From Parietaria judaica (lineage: Eukaryota; Streptophyta; Magnoliopsida; Rosales; Urticaceae), in NCBI GenBank assembly GCA_954871525.1, contig OX940864.1, positions 12,456,001 to 12,520,000 of the forward strand: DNA of 64,000 nucleotides, in the 5' to 3' direction. The first letter of the stretch is position 1. Each line of letters begins with the position of its first letter. The translations under genes and the position numbers were made by a program. The notes under the pieces are model-generated. The model was not told where the DNA came from. It did not search any database and worked only from the letters and a program-made list of their open reading frames with translations. Shown here piece by piece: positions 23,081-33,949 of the stretch.

Positions 23081-24773
23081 TTTTTTTTTTCCCTTCAATA
23101 TATGAGAGAGTTTGCTGATTGGTCTCGCATATGAAAAAAACGCATTATACTAATTATATATATACAGTGAATGGGACTATATATTAACAACCACTTGACT
23201 TAATAAATGTGTATGGTTGCTTGGTGCGCTACACACACATGTATAACTTAAGAACTGTACATATATACATGCACTCATAACTTTATATAAAGTCACCGCT
23301 AAAATACTCTTTTCTAAGTTCTAACTAACTCTTTTGTTATTTAAAAATTTCAGAAATATTTAACACGTAAATACAGACATGAACAGCATGGAGCGCATGG
23401 TTACATATTGTCGTATTCTATTATATTGGTGTAATTGTTTATTTCGAAGATTAGGTGCTTCATTTAAATAGTCCAATAATGGAGTCATAGTAGTTATTAT
23501 ATATTATTATTTTCCAAAGTAATAATCAAATCTCGACGAGGATCACATAATCGTCTTGTGATCCCCATTTTGAATAGAATACGTAAATCAATAATTGATG
23601 ATAAAATAAATACAAAATATTGATATGAGATTGGTTGTTCTCCCAATTCTAACTAATCTTTCAATAAAATAAAATGTTGAGTGTGAAGTTTAATATACAT
23701 GAAAGCGCAGTCAAACTGATCGACGTGGAGTGTAGGGGGTGATAAACTCCCCTTTAGGGGTCGAAAGGGGCAACAACCCCTTGGCGAATTCTTTATATTA
23801 CGCACTATGTAGCGAGGGTATTTTAAACTTTTCAGACGGGTTATTTGCCCTACGTTTAATTTTCGCTTATAAGACTTGCTGCCATCATGAGTGTGTTTTG
23901 TATCACAAGCTGAGAGAGACGAGATTGATGGTGTAACCAGACACTCCGATTGAGAGATTGATAGAATCGAGATTTACAAGCGGCAAGTGAACGTACCTCC
24001 TACACTAGGAGCGAACCACTATAATTCTGGTGTCAAGTTTCAATTCATTTTATTGCTTTTATCGTTTTCTGATTTGGGAAACCCGCTTTTCAAAATATTT
24101 TCAATTTTTTGCATTTTCTCCCTATTTTTTAATGAATTGTTCTCCTATTTATAATATTTAAACTTCTTCTACAATTTTTTTTTTGTCACTTAATACATAT
24201 CGAGATAAGGATTTGCAAAAGTCGAGTAGTAGCAAATGTAAGGTCTCAGACTCATATTTTAGTAAATTTAGCAGAAAAATTATTTTCTAATTGATATATA
24301 TAAGTTGTTTTTTTTATATAATTATTACTTTTTATTAATTAATCATGATCCAGTTTTTAGATCAAGGTATTTAACCCTACATCATGAAATCCGGTTTTTA
24401 AACATTTAAAATATGTATACGGGTTTTGATTTTCCAAAACATGGAATCCAGATCCGGGATCCAAGTTAATTTTGAAAGAAAAAAATCGGGTAACCGGCCC
24501 GTTTTCACCGCTACAATAAGATCTAACACATATTGACACTGTTTGGTTTAACTTTTTGTTTTTAAGAAAATTGTTTTTAGTTTCAGTTTCTGAAAGAAAG
24601 GAAAACTATTTTTTAAAATAACTGACAAAAGCTGATTTAGCGTTTTGTAAAATAAATATATTTAGGGTTACAAGACTAACATAAACTAAAATCATAAATT
24701 TGAAGCATGCTGTAAAAAAAATCTAAAAAAGTTTTTATGTTTTTATAATAATAAAAAAAGTTTGTGTCAAGTA
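23081..24773. repeat. 5' flank of S5 and SOT upstream segment, copy B
   Basis: About 23330-23690 and 24100-24540 are diverged copies of the upstream segment found at copies A, C and D (shared GACATGAACAGCATGGAGC, TTGCAAAAGTCGAGTAG). They lie in plus orientation although the adjacent gene S5 is on the minus strand. About 23700-24090 is not shared and may be an insertion, containing a short inverted CCCCTTTAGGGGTCG-type patch. No SOT coding sequence follows this copy. Confidence 0.6.
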
Positions 24774-26875
24774 ACCCGAGGCGGGCCGGCCCGGCCTATA
24801 ACCCGTTAAGCCCACATATTAAATGGGGCGGGCTTGATCCTCCCCGCTCAATGTGCGGGGCGGGGCGGGTTTTGGAAAAGCCATCAAGGCCCACCCCGGC
24901 CCATCAACCCGAACCCACAATCTCACGGGGCGGGGCGGGCTTTGCGAGTTGAATTTCATGGGCTTTTACGGGTTGAATTTAGTGGGTTTTTCACAAACCA
25001 AAACGGGTTTGATTTTTCCGGGTTGATATGTAATAATTATTTACATATTTGAGTTGAACGTATAAATGAAATTCAATACAAATTAAAGATATTGAATAGA
25101 GTAATGAACAATAATACCTTTAATGTTTATGTGTTTGCTCGATATTCGAATACTCATTTTGAAAGTCGAGTAACATAATGCAAATAAAATTCAATCACAT
25201 ACTTAGAAATCGAAACACATTCTTAGAGTATACAAAAACTGTAATTAATAAACAAAAAATTTAAATCGATTAGCGAATTTTAAAATTGATTAATGAAGTT
25301 AAAATTGTTTAATTGAAAAATTAAAGAACTATATAGAATATATACAACAAATAAAGTAATGAATTGTGTAATACAAAGATATATTTTAAATTCTATAATA
25401 GTATATAAAATATTTATAATTTTTTCTTTTATATTTTCATTAGTATTAATATTATAACTTAATATTTTTTTATATATAAAAATGTGGTTTATGTGGCCTT
25501 TTAAACGGGGCGAGGTGGGTTGGCCACGGGGCGAGTTTATGTGGGCTTCGGGGCAAGGCGGTGTAATACCCAATTCTGAGCACGTATATTTAATACCGAA
25601 TAAGAAAAGATGTGTTACTAAATTTTTGTGACCATCTTAATCAGTCAATCTCGTGTTGTACGATATTATATATGGCCATGTTAAAACACCTCCATAATTT
25701 TCTGTGGGAGTAACTATTTATTGGAATCATTATTGGTATATATCAATTGACTTTAGGAAGAAACACACTAAGTGTGGATCATAGAATTAGTATACGAGTA
25801 GATAATGAAATGAGGAACTTATGTTATAAAGTATGGAGATTGATATTGGAAGCTAAATATCAGGAAACTCGTGTTCCGCGGGCACTAACTTGCTTTAGGA
25901 AATATTTCGTAAGGGCTAAGGTATGTACAAGTATACTCACCTACATCACAACAATAATATTGTTTGCATGAATATTTTCAGAATACTATACGAAGCATGT
26001 TGACAATGCTTATATTATACGAATGACACATATTTTTGCGATAAAAAAGATATATACATAAACATATTATTTTTACAAGAAAATTTTTTAAGGCGTCGTA
26101 CCAGAGACGATTAAGGTCTCCTTATGTTATGATTATGTTATGATACCACGGCTTGATTTGGTTTGGGTCGCTCCCCCAATCTCCCGTTGGTTTGCGCGCA
26201 AGGTACGTACACATTACCCAAATTATGTTAAGAATATGTTTATGAAGTATTATGATATGATATATTTTATATACAGCTATATATGATGTTGTATTAAACA
26301 TCATGATATAAGAATATATATATATATATATATATATATGATTTTAAAGCATGTTTGCATATTGTGAGTTATATAAGCTTGTACATATTGGGCGTTTGCT
26401 CATTATAGTTGTGATGTAGATCCAGGAAAGAAACCAGTTGAAACTAAGGAGCGGATGAAGCGGAACCAACGCCATGGCATATACAGTGCATAGTGGTGGA
26501 ACCGATCCTTGAGACTTCATTTCCGCAAATTTATCATTTTCGTACTTTATTTTCGAAACTTATTTTCAAATCTCAGTATATGATTATCCCTATGAACCTA
26601 AGTATTGTATTAACGACATTTTATCGTTTGGCTTTAAGTTGTTCACTATGTTTCATGGATCGTTACGAGATTTCGTTTTAAGCATATTATAAGGTATTTC
26701 TTATTTTAAAAAAATGATGATAAGTTTAGAAACTTTATTTTTTCATAAACAAAAGATTTTGACAACTTTAAGTATAAGAAGGAACGGCCGAAAGAGTGGG
26801 TCGTTACAGGCGGGGCGGGCTTTTAGACGGGGCGGGGCGGGTTTGAGGCGGGTCTAGGAAAGCATAACACAGCCT
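24774..26875. repeat. hAT-like element with GGCGGG arrays, split by a solo LTR
   Basis: Strongly GC-rich arrays of GGGGCGGGGCGGG, CCCGG and ACGGGTT words fill about 24774-25030. AT-rich DNA follows (25031-25495). A second array lies at 25500-25561 and continues at 26809-26865 on the other side of the LTR at 25562. The two-ended array with a plain centre is the layout of the other hAT-like elements here. Clear TIRs and an outer TSD were not found. Confidence 0.5.
25562..26808 (+). mobile_element. Solo LTR (family ending GGTCGTTACA), 1247 bp
   Basis: It runs from TGTAATACCC to GGGTCGTTACA, with a perfect 5-bp TSD GGCGG at 25557-25561 and 26809-26813. It has no internal coding domain and no second LTR nearby. 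Relatives sharing the GCGCGCAAGGTACGTAC-like block and the same terminus are the outer LTR at 47005-57838 and, reversed, the one at 60734. The superfamily is not shown by the sequence, although this terminus is common in plant Ty3-type LTRs. Confidence 0.85.
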
Positions 26876-26885
26876 AACCCTTTTC

Positions 26886-27268
26886 ACATTTGGGGAGTTG
26901 ACCACTCCATTCTCGTAACGCCGTTAACTTACCCGTTAACTTTGTCCACGTGGACAAACGTGGATTGCTGACATAATAATTTTTGCCACGTTAACGAGCC
27001 TACATCAGCCTCGTTTACGACAAAGCAAGGAATTAAACCCCTAATTAATACTATTTAACACAACTAATTGAACCCCTAATGATTACACTAAACAAAACAG
27101 ATTTGTCCACGTGGCCAGAATTAATAGGTACGTTAACGGCGTTACGAGAATGGAGTGGTCAACTCCCCAAATGTGACTTTGGGTATTTTTACCACCACTT
27201 TTAAACTTTAGGTACACGAGGGGTTCTTTGACCAAACTTTAGGTATTTTTGCCGTCATTAACCCTATA
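26886..27268. mobile_element. MULE-like MITE, left end damaged
   Basis: The right end reads GGTATTTTTGCCGTCATTAACCC. Inverted internal arms match: TTGACCACTCCATTCTCGTA near 26900 against TACGAGAATGGAGTGGTCAA near 27140. It is the same family as 32015-32474, sharing TCCACGTGGACAAACGTGG. The outer part of the left terminus is missing. Confidence 0.7.
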
Positions 27269-28064
27269 CTTAATTGACTCAAATCTGAATTATTCAGAGC
27301 CTTATCAGTGCAAACAAATATAAGCTAAGGCACCCTAGTATCGACAGACTTTAAATATTCAATCCAACCCAATATTAAATACACAACACACAACATAACT
27401 TTGTACATATATAATTACATAATTATAAGGAATGAAGTGAGTCATATTTCGATGACAGATTTATCAGACCAAACCACAGTACAAATCAAGCATTTCTATG
27501 AGCCATAATATTAATCAGTTATCTTAATTAAAATCATGGAAGTTAAGACTAAAAAGTCAAATATAAATTTCAAAACAAGCAAAAAGAAGAACACACAATC
27601 AGCCAAGCAAAGGAATTTAAACACACTAAACCTGTCAAGTTTCTCAACGAAGAACAAAAAAGAAATCAATTATCAAACAATTATTAGTTACAATCAACAA
27701 ATTTTATCATTCAAAAAATTAATAAACCGCTTCAAGGCTATGAGATTATTTACCAAAACGTTATGTACAAAAAACTCGATGAATCAACAACTTGGATAGT
27801 CAAAGGCGAAGTTGATCCAATGTTCGAGACTTTCTTCATGGCAATATCTCCTCCACCACTTGATATCCGAGGCTCACACGAACACCAAACCGGCCATTTG
27901 CAGACCACGGCAACGTTTAGCGAGAAGAAATTTAGAAGAGAAAGGAGACAATACAAAATGTATATATACTCAAAATTACGACATGTAATTTCTTCGTCTT
28001 TTCTTTTCTCCTTTTTATTTTTTTAATATATCACAGAAATGAATTATATAATCCTCCGTATATG

Positions 28065-28098
<34 letters not shown>

Positions 28099-28143
28099 AT
28101 TAACTCATAACCACCACATCATCTACAATTGAAGAAAAGAAGA
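27269..28143. other. Intergenic DNA and 5' flank of S6
   Basis: AT-rich and non-coding as far as I can tell. Small open frames near 27536-28026 show no recognisable motif. A (TA)n tract lies at about 28070-28096, roughly 50 bp before the S6 start, and could serve as a TATA region. Confidence 0.45.
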
Positions 28144-29097
28144 ATGGACTTGCATGTTGATGTTTCTGAGCTTCCCAAAGCAAAAGGTTGGGCCAAACCA
28201 GGCTTCAGCTTGTACCAAGGTTGTTGGATCAGATCCGACTTTGTTTCAAACACCGTTGCATTTCAGCAACTATTCCAAGCTCAAGAGAATGACATCATCT
28301 TCGCCTCGCACCCCAAATGCGGCACCACTTGGCTCAAGGCTCTCTTGTTCTCCATCGTCAACCGTCACATCTACACGTCCACCGACACTCCGTTGCTGAC
28401 CAAAAACCCGCACGAGCTCGTCCCACATCTCGAGCTCCGGAACCTGGCAAACCTCTCAATCAGCAATCTGAACATACACTCTCCGCAGCAGCGGCTTTTT
28501 GCCACGCACATTCCCTACCCGCTCCTGCCAGAATCTATCACGGAGGATCAGAGCTTTCCAAAGTGTCGGGTCGTCTATGTCTGCCGGAACCCTCTCGACA
28601 CCATCGTCTCCTTCTGGAAGTTTGCCACTGCAGGCCATCCGATTTGCTGGCCCGAATGGACGCTGGAGGAGTGCATCGAGTCGTTTTGCAAGGGAGAAAG
28701 CTCGTTCGGGCCATTTTGGGACCATGTTTTAGGGTTTTGGAAGGCGAGCTTGGAGAAGCCGGAGAAGGTGTTGTTCTTGAAGTACGAGGACATGTTGGAG
28801 GACACGCGTTCCAGAGTGAAGAAGATCGCCGAGTTTGTGGGGTTTCCTTTCTCTGCGGAGGAGGAAATCGGTGGCGTAGCTGACCAGATAGTTGAGCTTT
28901 GTAGCTTGAAGAACTTGAAGGAATTGGACGTGAACAAGCATGGAAAGGCGAGTCACAAACCTGTCGGATTCAAACTCTTTTTCAGGAAAGGAGAAGTCGG
29001 TGATTGGGTCAACCACCTCAGTCCATCCATGGTGGAACGGGTGAAGAAGATAGTGGAAGAGAAGCTACATGGCTCTGGTTTGACGTTCAAGTATTAA
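28144..29097 (+). CDS. Cytosolic sulfotransferase, intact (locus S6)
   Basis: A single-exon gene of 317 residues starting MDLHVDVSELPKAKGW at the first in-frame ATG. PAPS loop HPKCGTTWLK (56-65), catalytic His122 in ATHIPY, CRNPLDTIVSFW with Arg148 and Ser156, VLFLKYEDML (209-218) and FRKGEVGDW (280-288) are all present. The insert before the catalytic His (about 96-115, LELRNLANLSISNLN) differs in sequence from S2 and S5. This part lines the acceptor pocket in known SOT structures, so acceptor preference may differ. The protein is closest to S2 over the C-terminal half (FWKASLEKPEKVLFLKYEDM). No targeting signal is seen. Confidence 0.95.
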   Translation: MDLHVDVSELPKAKGWAKPGFSLYQGCWIRSDFVSNTVAFQQLFQAQENDIIFASHPKCGTTWLKALLFSIVNRHIYTSTDTPLLTKNPHELVPHLELRNLANLSISNLNIHSPQQRLFATHIPYPLLPESITEDQSFPKCRVVYVCRNPLDTIVSFWKFATAGHPICWPEWTLEECIESFCKGESSFGPFWDHVLGFWKASLEKPEKVLFLKYEDMLEDTRSRVKKIAEFVGFPFSAEEEIGGVADQIVELCSLKNLKELDVNKHGKASHKPVGFKLFFRKGEVGDWVNHLSPSMVERVKKIVEEKLHGSGLTFKY

Positions 29098-29359
29098 TTT
29101 AGCTTGATCAAGGTTTGAGAGTATGATCCTACATATTGCTATGTTATCTATCTGTAAGAGAATAAGGAGCTGGTTCTTCATAAAGAAACCTCCAGTGATC
29201 TCAAGTTACTTTGATTCACAATGTGTCTCAACAATTTCATGGGTTTCTGTTGCTTCCTAATCCCTGCTTTGTATTTTCAAAAATATGTTATTACATTATT
29301 CGTGAGTTTTTCCCACTGGATGACTAACTAAATTATATAGTAATTATCTTAAATATATA

Positions 29360-30049
29360 TGTTGGAACTTGTAATACAAGTAATGAAATTTTATGATTTG
29401 CATTGTATACCTCTCTTTCACAAAGAGTCCCACATGGGTTGGAGACATGAATTTGGAATGGTTTATAAACCAATGGATTGAGCTAAGGGCTTGGGCCCTT
29501 AGGGTCATAGGATTTTGTGGATGAGGGATGACTCACCCAAATGCATCACCGAACTACCACACGCGCGCGCCGCCGCCGTCCGACCGGACGTGGCGAGGCG
29601 AGGCGTGCGTTGATGACTCACCCAAATGCATCACCGAACTACCACACGCGCGCCGCCGCCGTCCGACCGGACGTGGCGAGGCGAGGCGTGCGTTGAGTAT
29701 TCTGGTGCAAACATAATTCTTTTTGCCGAAAAGTTAATTGGTATTTTTACGTTATTTTCATAACGTAAACATTTTCTTCAGCTATAAATACAGTGCTCTG
29801 GTTCTCGTTTGAGTGATTCCGATCGATACCGAGTGCACGGTGTCGGTCGAGACAGAATAGATCTGGGCTGTTTTATCCTGGGGGTGACGAGGCAATCACG
29901 AACTGCGAGCACCAAGGCAGAGCTGCGAAACACCTTAAAGAGAGCGACCTAGTCCGCGACTCAGCCTTCCCGGAGTTTTACGCTAACCTTTGTTTTGCAG
30001 GTACCCGAGTTTCGAAATACGCAGCGACGAAGTATCCACGGCGACAACA
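29360..30049 (+). mobile_element. Solo LTR, 690 bp, with an internal tandem duplication
   Basis: It runs from TGTTGGAACTTGTAATAC to CACGGCGACAACA, with a 5-bp direct repeat ATATA at 29355-29359 and 30050-30054. The site is AT-rich, so the TSD is weaker evidence than usual. TATAAATA lies near 29783. A GC-rich segment of about 84 bp (ATGACTCACCCAAATGCATC onward) is present twice in tandem at about 29528-29611 and 29612-29694. No internal domain of the parent element remains. The terminus and TATA layout look like Ty1/copia. Confidence 0.8.
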
Positions 30050-30054
30050 ATATA

Positions 30055-30561
30055 TATGTATGCATGTGAGGTCTAATCGTTTATTTCTAAAATACACCCT
30101 CAATTGATGGCTGCTTACCCAAATCATCCATTATTAACTAGTCGTCTAGACTCGGTTTTAGTACCCTGATGTGCGTATTGTCAAGGCCGTCAATTTGTAT
30201 GTTGTAAACGTAACCAAGTTCAGACATTTTAGTTTATTTAAAAATTACAGTCAATTAAAACTAGCCCTTGCTCGAGCGCATCTCAAAACGCTCCAAAAAC
30301 GCCAAAGTTATTTGAATAACTTCAACCCGGTTCGCTTTTTCGCACAAATTAACAATAAAAAAAAAATAATCTCACTTTTTGGTGCAAAATCGCACTTCGT
30401 GTAAGTGTACAGTTTTATCTAAACCAATTAACTTGGCCAAGGATTTTGTAGTAAGATTATATGACTTGAAGGATGGATATTGATGAAAGAAAATGTTCAA
30501 ACTATTAAAATGTATATATGGAAAAATAAAATAAAAATTATGAAGCATTTTTATAAGCCAA
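30055..30561. other. Intergenic DNA
   Basis: I see no gene, RNA gene or bounded repeat here. A 77-codon open frame at 30171-30404 has no recognisable motif. Confidence 0.4.
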
Positions 30562-31002
30562 TCAAGGTTTTAAATGTCGTTTTCGACGCCGTTTCGCTTC
30601 TTCCATTTTACGGGCATGTCGATGGGCAAATCGAAATAAAGGCATGCCGGAAATACCGCATAAATTTCACGAGCATACCGCATGCCAATCGGAATATCAA
30701 CGAAAATTCTGAAAATTAATTTTGAATATTTAGGCAAGATTTTTATATAAGTTCAAAATTATCTATTTATCACCATAAAACATAAATAATTAAAAATCAC
30801 ACTAATAATAATACATTATATTAATAACTTATAGTTGTATTTATATGAAAATAAGAGCTATAATTGTAAGTTGTACAAAATATAAATATAAGGTTACAAT
30901 TAAAATAAAACATTATATTGTTAAGTTGTAGTTTTTCAGGGGCATGCCGCAGCTCTAAAAACCGGGCATACCGAAGGCATGCCGGGGGATTTAAAACCAT
31001 GA
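30562..31002. mobile_element. Non-autonomous hAT-like element with GCATGCCG arrays
   Basis: The ends GGTTTTAAATGTCG and GGGGGATTTAAAACC are inverted. Both ends carry GCATGCCG, CATACCG and CGGGCAT words (about 30570-30700 and 30945-30990) around an AT-rich centre. The termini resemble those of the array element at 8537-9108. A convincing TSD was not identified. Confidence 0.5.
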
Positions 31003-31159
31003 AACCAATTAGTTAGTTCGATGTTTTTTTATAACCTAGGCGTTAAAAAATACGTGAAAGAATTTAGAATATGACACGAAACAGTGACGTAATCAGAAAT
31101 TACACTGTGTGAGGTAATTTTAGCCCGTCCTACTCCTAAGAGACGAGGGAGTACATTGC

Positions 31160-31614
31160 ACTCAAATTTTTTTATGTAAAGTCACAGCTAAAATATTTTT
31201 TCTAAGTACTAATTAACTCTTTTGTTATTCAAATTTTCAATAATTTAACGTAAATACAGACATGAACAGATGGAGCACATGGTTACATTTTATAATATTT
31301 TGGTGTAACGATTTATTTCGAATATTAGGTGCATTATTTAAATAGTCCAATAATAGAGTCATAGTAGTTATTATATATTATATTATAGTTTTCCAAAGTA
31401 ATAATCAATCTCGAGGATGATCGCATACAATCGTCATGAGATGCCCATTTTGAATAGAATACGTAAATTAATAATTGATGATATAATAAATATAAAATAT
31501 TTATTTGAGATTTGTTGATATCCCAATTCTAACACATCTTCCAACAAAACTCCAAAATATTATGTGTTCTATTAAACACATTATACTTTCTATCTTAGAT
31601 ATTAGTAGAAACAA

Positions 31615-31660
<46 letters not shown>

Positions 31661-33388
31661 TTTTTAAAATTCTTGCTATAGACTTTACATTTTTCTATTT
31701 TTATGTATCCATTTCGTCAACTTGCTCTTAGTTTTAACGGAAATTATAATTCTGGTATTGTAGTTGATGACAAACAAAAATGGAAAGAAAAAAAAAAAAA
31801 ACTATGAATTATATATAAGAATAAAATACAAAATTGATTACTGCATAGAGATAAATATAAAAGACAAAATTATTATTCAAAAATAGCCGGGGCACATAGA
31901 ATAAAAAATGAAAAATGTGATATAATCATTTATTGTATTACACTTAGAAGACTTGACGTGATATTTTTCCAAAAGAAAGTACGTCATTTGCGACTCAAAC
32001 TTACTATAAATAAAGGGTTAATGACGGCAAAAATACCTAAAGTTTAGTTAAAGAATTTCTCGTGTACCTAAATTTTAAGAGTGGTGGCAAAAGTATCTAA
32101 AGTCACATTTGAGGCGTTGACCATGCCATTCTCGTTACGCAGTTAACTTACCTGTTAACTCTGGCCACGTGGACAAACGTGGGTTGCTGACATGTCAATT
32201 TTTTGCCTCGTGGAGGAGCCCAATTAGGGGTTTAATTCGTTGTTTTGTGGTAAACGAGATTGATGTTGGGCTCGTCCACGTGGTGAAATTTTTTTATGTC
32301 AGCATCCCACGTTTGTCCACGTGCCCAGACTTAAGGGGTAAGTTAGCTGCGTTACGAAAATGGAGTAGTCAACGCTCCAAATGTGACTTTGGATACTTTT
32401 GCCACCACTTTTAGACTTTGGGTTTACGAGGGGTTCTTTGACCAAACTTTGAGTATTTTCACCGTCATTAACCCTAAATAAAAAAAATCTCACTTTTATA
32501 TTCAAATTAAAATCATAATTCTTTTGTCACATTTATTTTTTTCTTTTGCAAATTTTGTGGAGATGCTTTTATGTGGGGATGCTTTTATGTACGATTTGTT
32601 CGTATTGATTAAATTTTATTTTATTTTTATAAAAATATCATCGAATTTGTACTTATATATTTGTATAAGGTTAACTATTTATATAATATTTACTATTTAA
32701 TGGGGAAAAAATTTGATCTCAAATCAATATTTTGTCTTCACTTGATCGACGTGCCAACCCACTACATTTATTTTACCATTAAATATACATATACTTATTT
32801 TATTTAATATAGAAATCTGACCATCCGAAGGTCGGTTCAACTCGACATGAGATTTTTTTAATATTTATATATTATTTGAATTTTGGAGGCATCGGCATCG
32901 TAATCAGTGTTTGAGTAATCGCGATTATCGTTCGATTATCGCTGAAAATGAGGTTCTCGATAAGTTTTCTCTTAAATGGTTGCCGCTTTATATTTATCGT
33001 GATTTTTCGAGGCGAAAAATGAGGTACTTATTGAGCAAGGTTTTTGAGTGCAAATATTCAAAAAGTAAAGGACTTTTCGGTCAATAACGGTAAGTTGAAA
33101 GTGAATGAAAGTTAATTTAATTGCAGCAAAAATTATTATTTAATCGAGGTTATTAATTTATGGAGATTTTACTGTAATTATAATAACATTGTCCTGACAT
33201 CGCCAAGTGAAACGCGCTGGTTAAACCGGATTTTGCTTACGTAAATTAAAATAACGCATTATTAGTGATACCGGCATGCCGCTTATGAACTCCAGATTAA
33301 TAAAGCTAAACTATTTTACCGGCGCGAAGTTTGGTAAAAGTGTTACGTTTTACTGGCGCTTTTGCACAAGTAAATGCTGTATTTCTGA
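31160..33388 (+). repeat. SOT upstream segment, copy C
   Basis: A diverged copy of segments A and D, for example GACATGAACAGATGGAGCAC near 31260 and ATAGCCGGGGCACATAGAAT near 31885. It runs up to the SOT start remnant at 33389. A MULE-like MITE (32015-32474) interrupts it. A (TA)n tract lies at about 31618-31648. Confidence 0.7.
32015..32474. mobile_element. MULE-like MITE, 460 bp
   Basis: The termini GGGTTAATGACGGCAAAAAT and CCGTCATTAACCC are inverted. TAAATAAA flanks both sides (32007-32014 and 32475-32482), an 8-bp match consistent with an 8-9 bp TSD. Copy D has the corresponding empty site near 36270 (ATAAATAA). The arms contain CCACGTGGACAAACGTGGG and its inverse. No coding sequence is seen. 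Confidence 0.85.
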
Positions 33389-33406
33389 ATGAGTGAAGAC
33401 AAGCTG
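33389..33406 (+). pseudogene. SOT start remnant (locus S7)
   Basis: ATGAGTGAAGACAAGCTG encodes MSEDKL, the same first six codons as S3 (14647) and S8 (37069), and it sits at the matching position at the end of upstream copy C. After it the sequence diverges into ATCCTTATCTCTAC repeats. It is short, so the call rests mainly on its placement after the duplicated upstream segment. Confidence 0.6.
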
Positions 33407-33511
33407 AGTAATACATCCTTATCTCTACTCATAATATATCCTATCTCTTTTATTATAATATATCCTTATCTCTACTCATAATTTTTTAATTTTAGAACAT
33501 TCATGACTAAA

Positions 33512-33906
33512 CAGGGCTGGCCAAACTCTTTTTGGGACCTTGAGCAAATTATTAATAATCTTTTTTGAGGGGCCTGTAATACGGTATTGCAGGAGTTACT
33601 GCAATGACAAAGACCTAATATGTATGGCAATAATTGTTCAGTATTGCAAGAGTTATGCAGTAATTTATGAACATATATGGCTCATTTGTTCTATTATGTT
33701 ATTGCATGAACTATGCAATGATAACTAAAAGAGCTGACTCAAGCTTTAATTTATAACGATATTGCAGGAACTACTGCACTAAGTAACGTTTTGCAATCAA
33801 GGCTTTAATTAAATATATGTATTAATAAACTATTCTTAAAGGGGCCTTTTTATAAATTGGAGCTTTGAACGACCGCCCAACTCACACATAGGTTGGGCCG
33901 GCTCCG
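33512..33906. mobile_element. hAT-like MITE, 395 bp
   Basis: The termini CAGGGCTGGCC and GGGCCGGCTCCG are imperfect inverted repeats. The flanking 8-mers are TGACTAAA (33504-33511) and TGACTAAG (33907-33914). The start resembles the larger hAT element at 58477 (CAGGGCCGGCCCTG). Inside, a palindromic TATTGCAGGAGTTACTGCAA-type unit is repeated about four times at roughly 60-bp spacing. Confidence 0.75.
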
Positions 33907-33949
33907 TGACTAAGTATATATCTATTTTCTATTTTCCTATATTAATTCA

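Noticed and set aside
25747..25971. 74-codon frame as a gene
   Set aside because: It lies inside the solo LTR 25562-26808 and has no recognisable motif.
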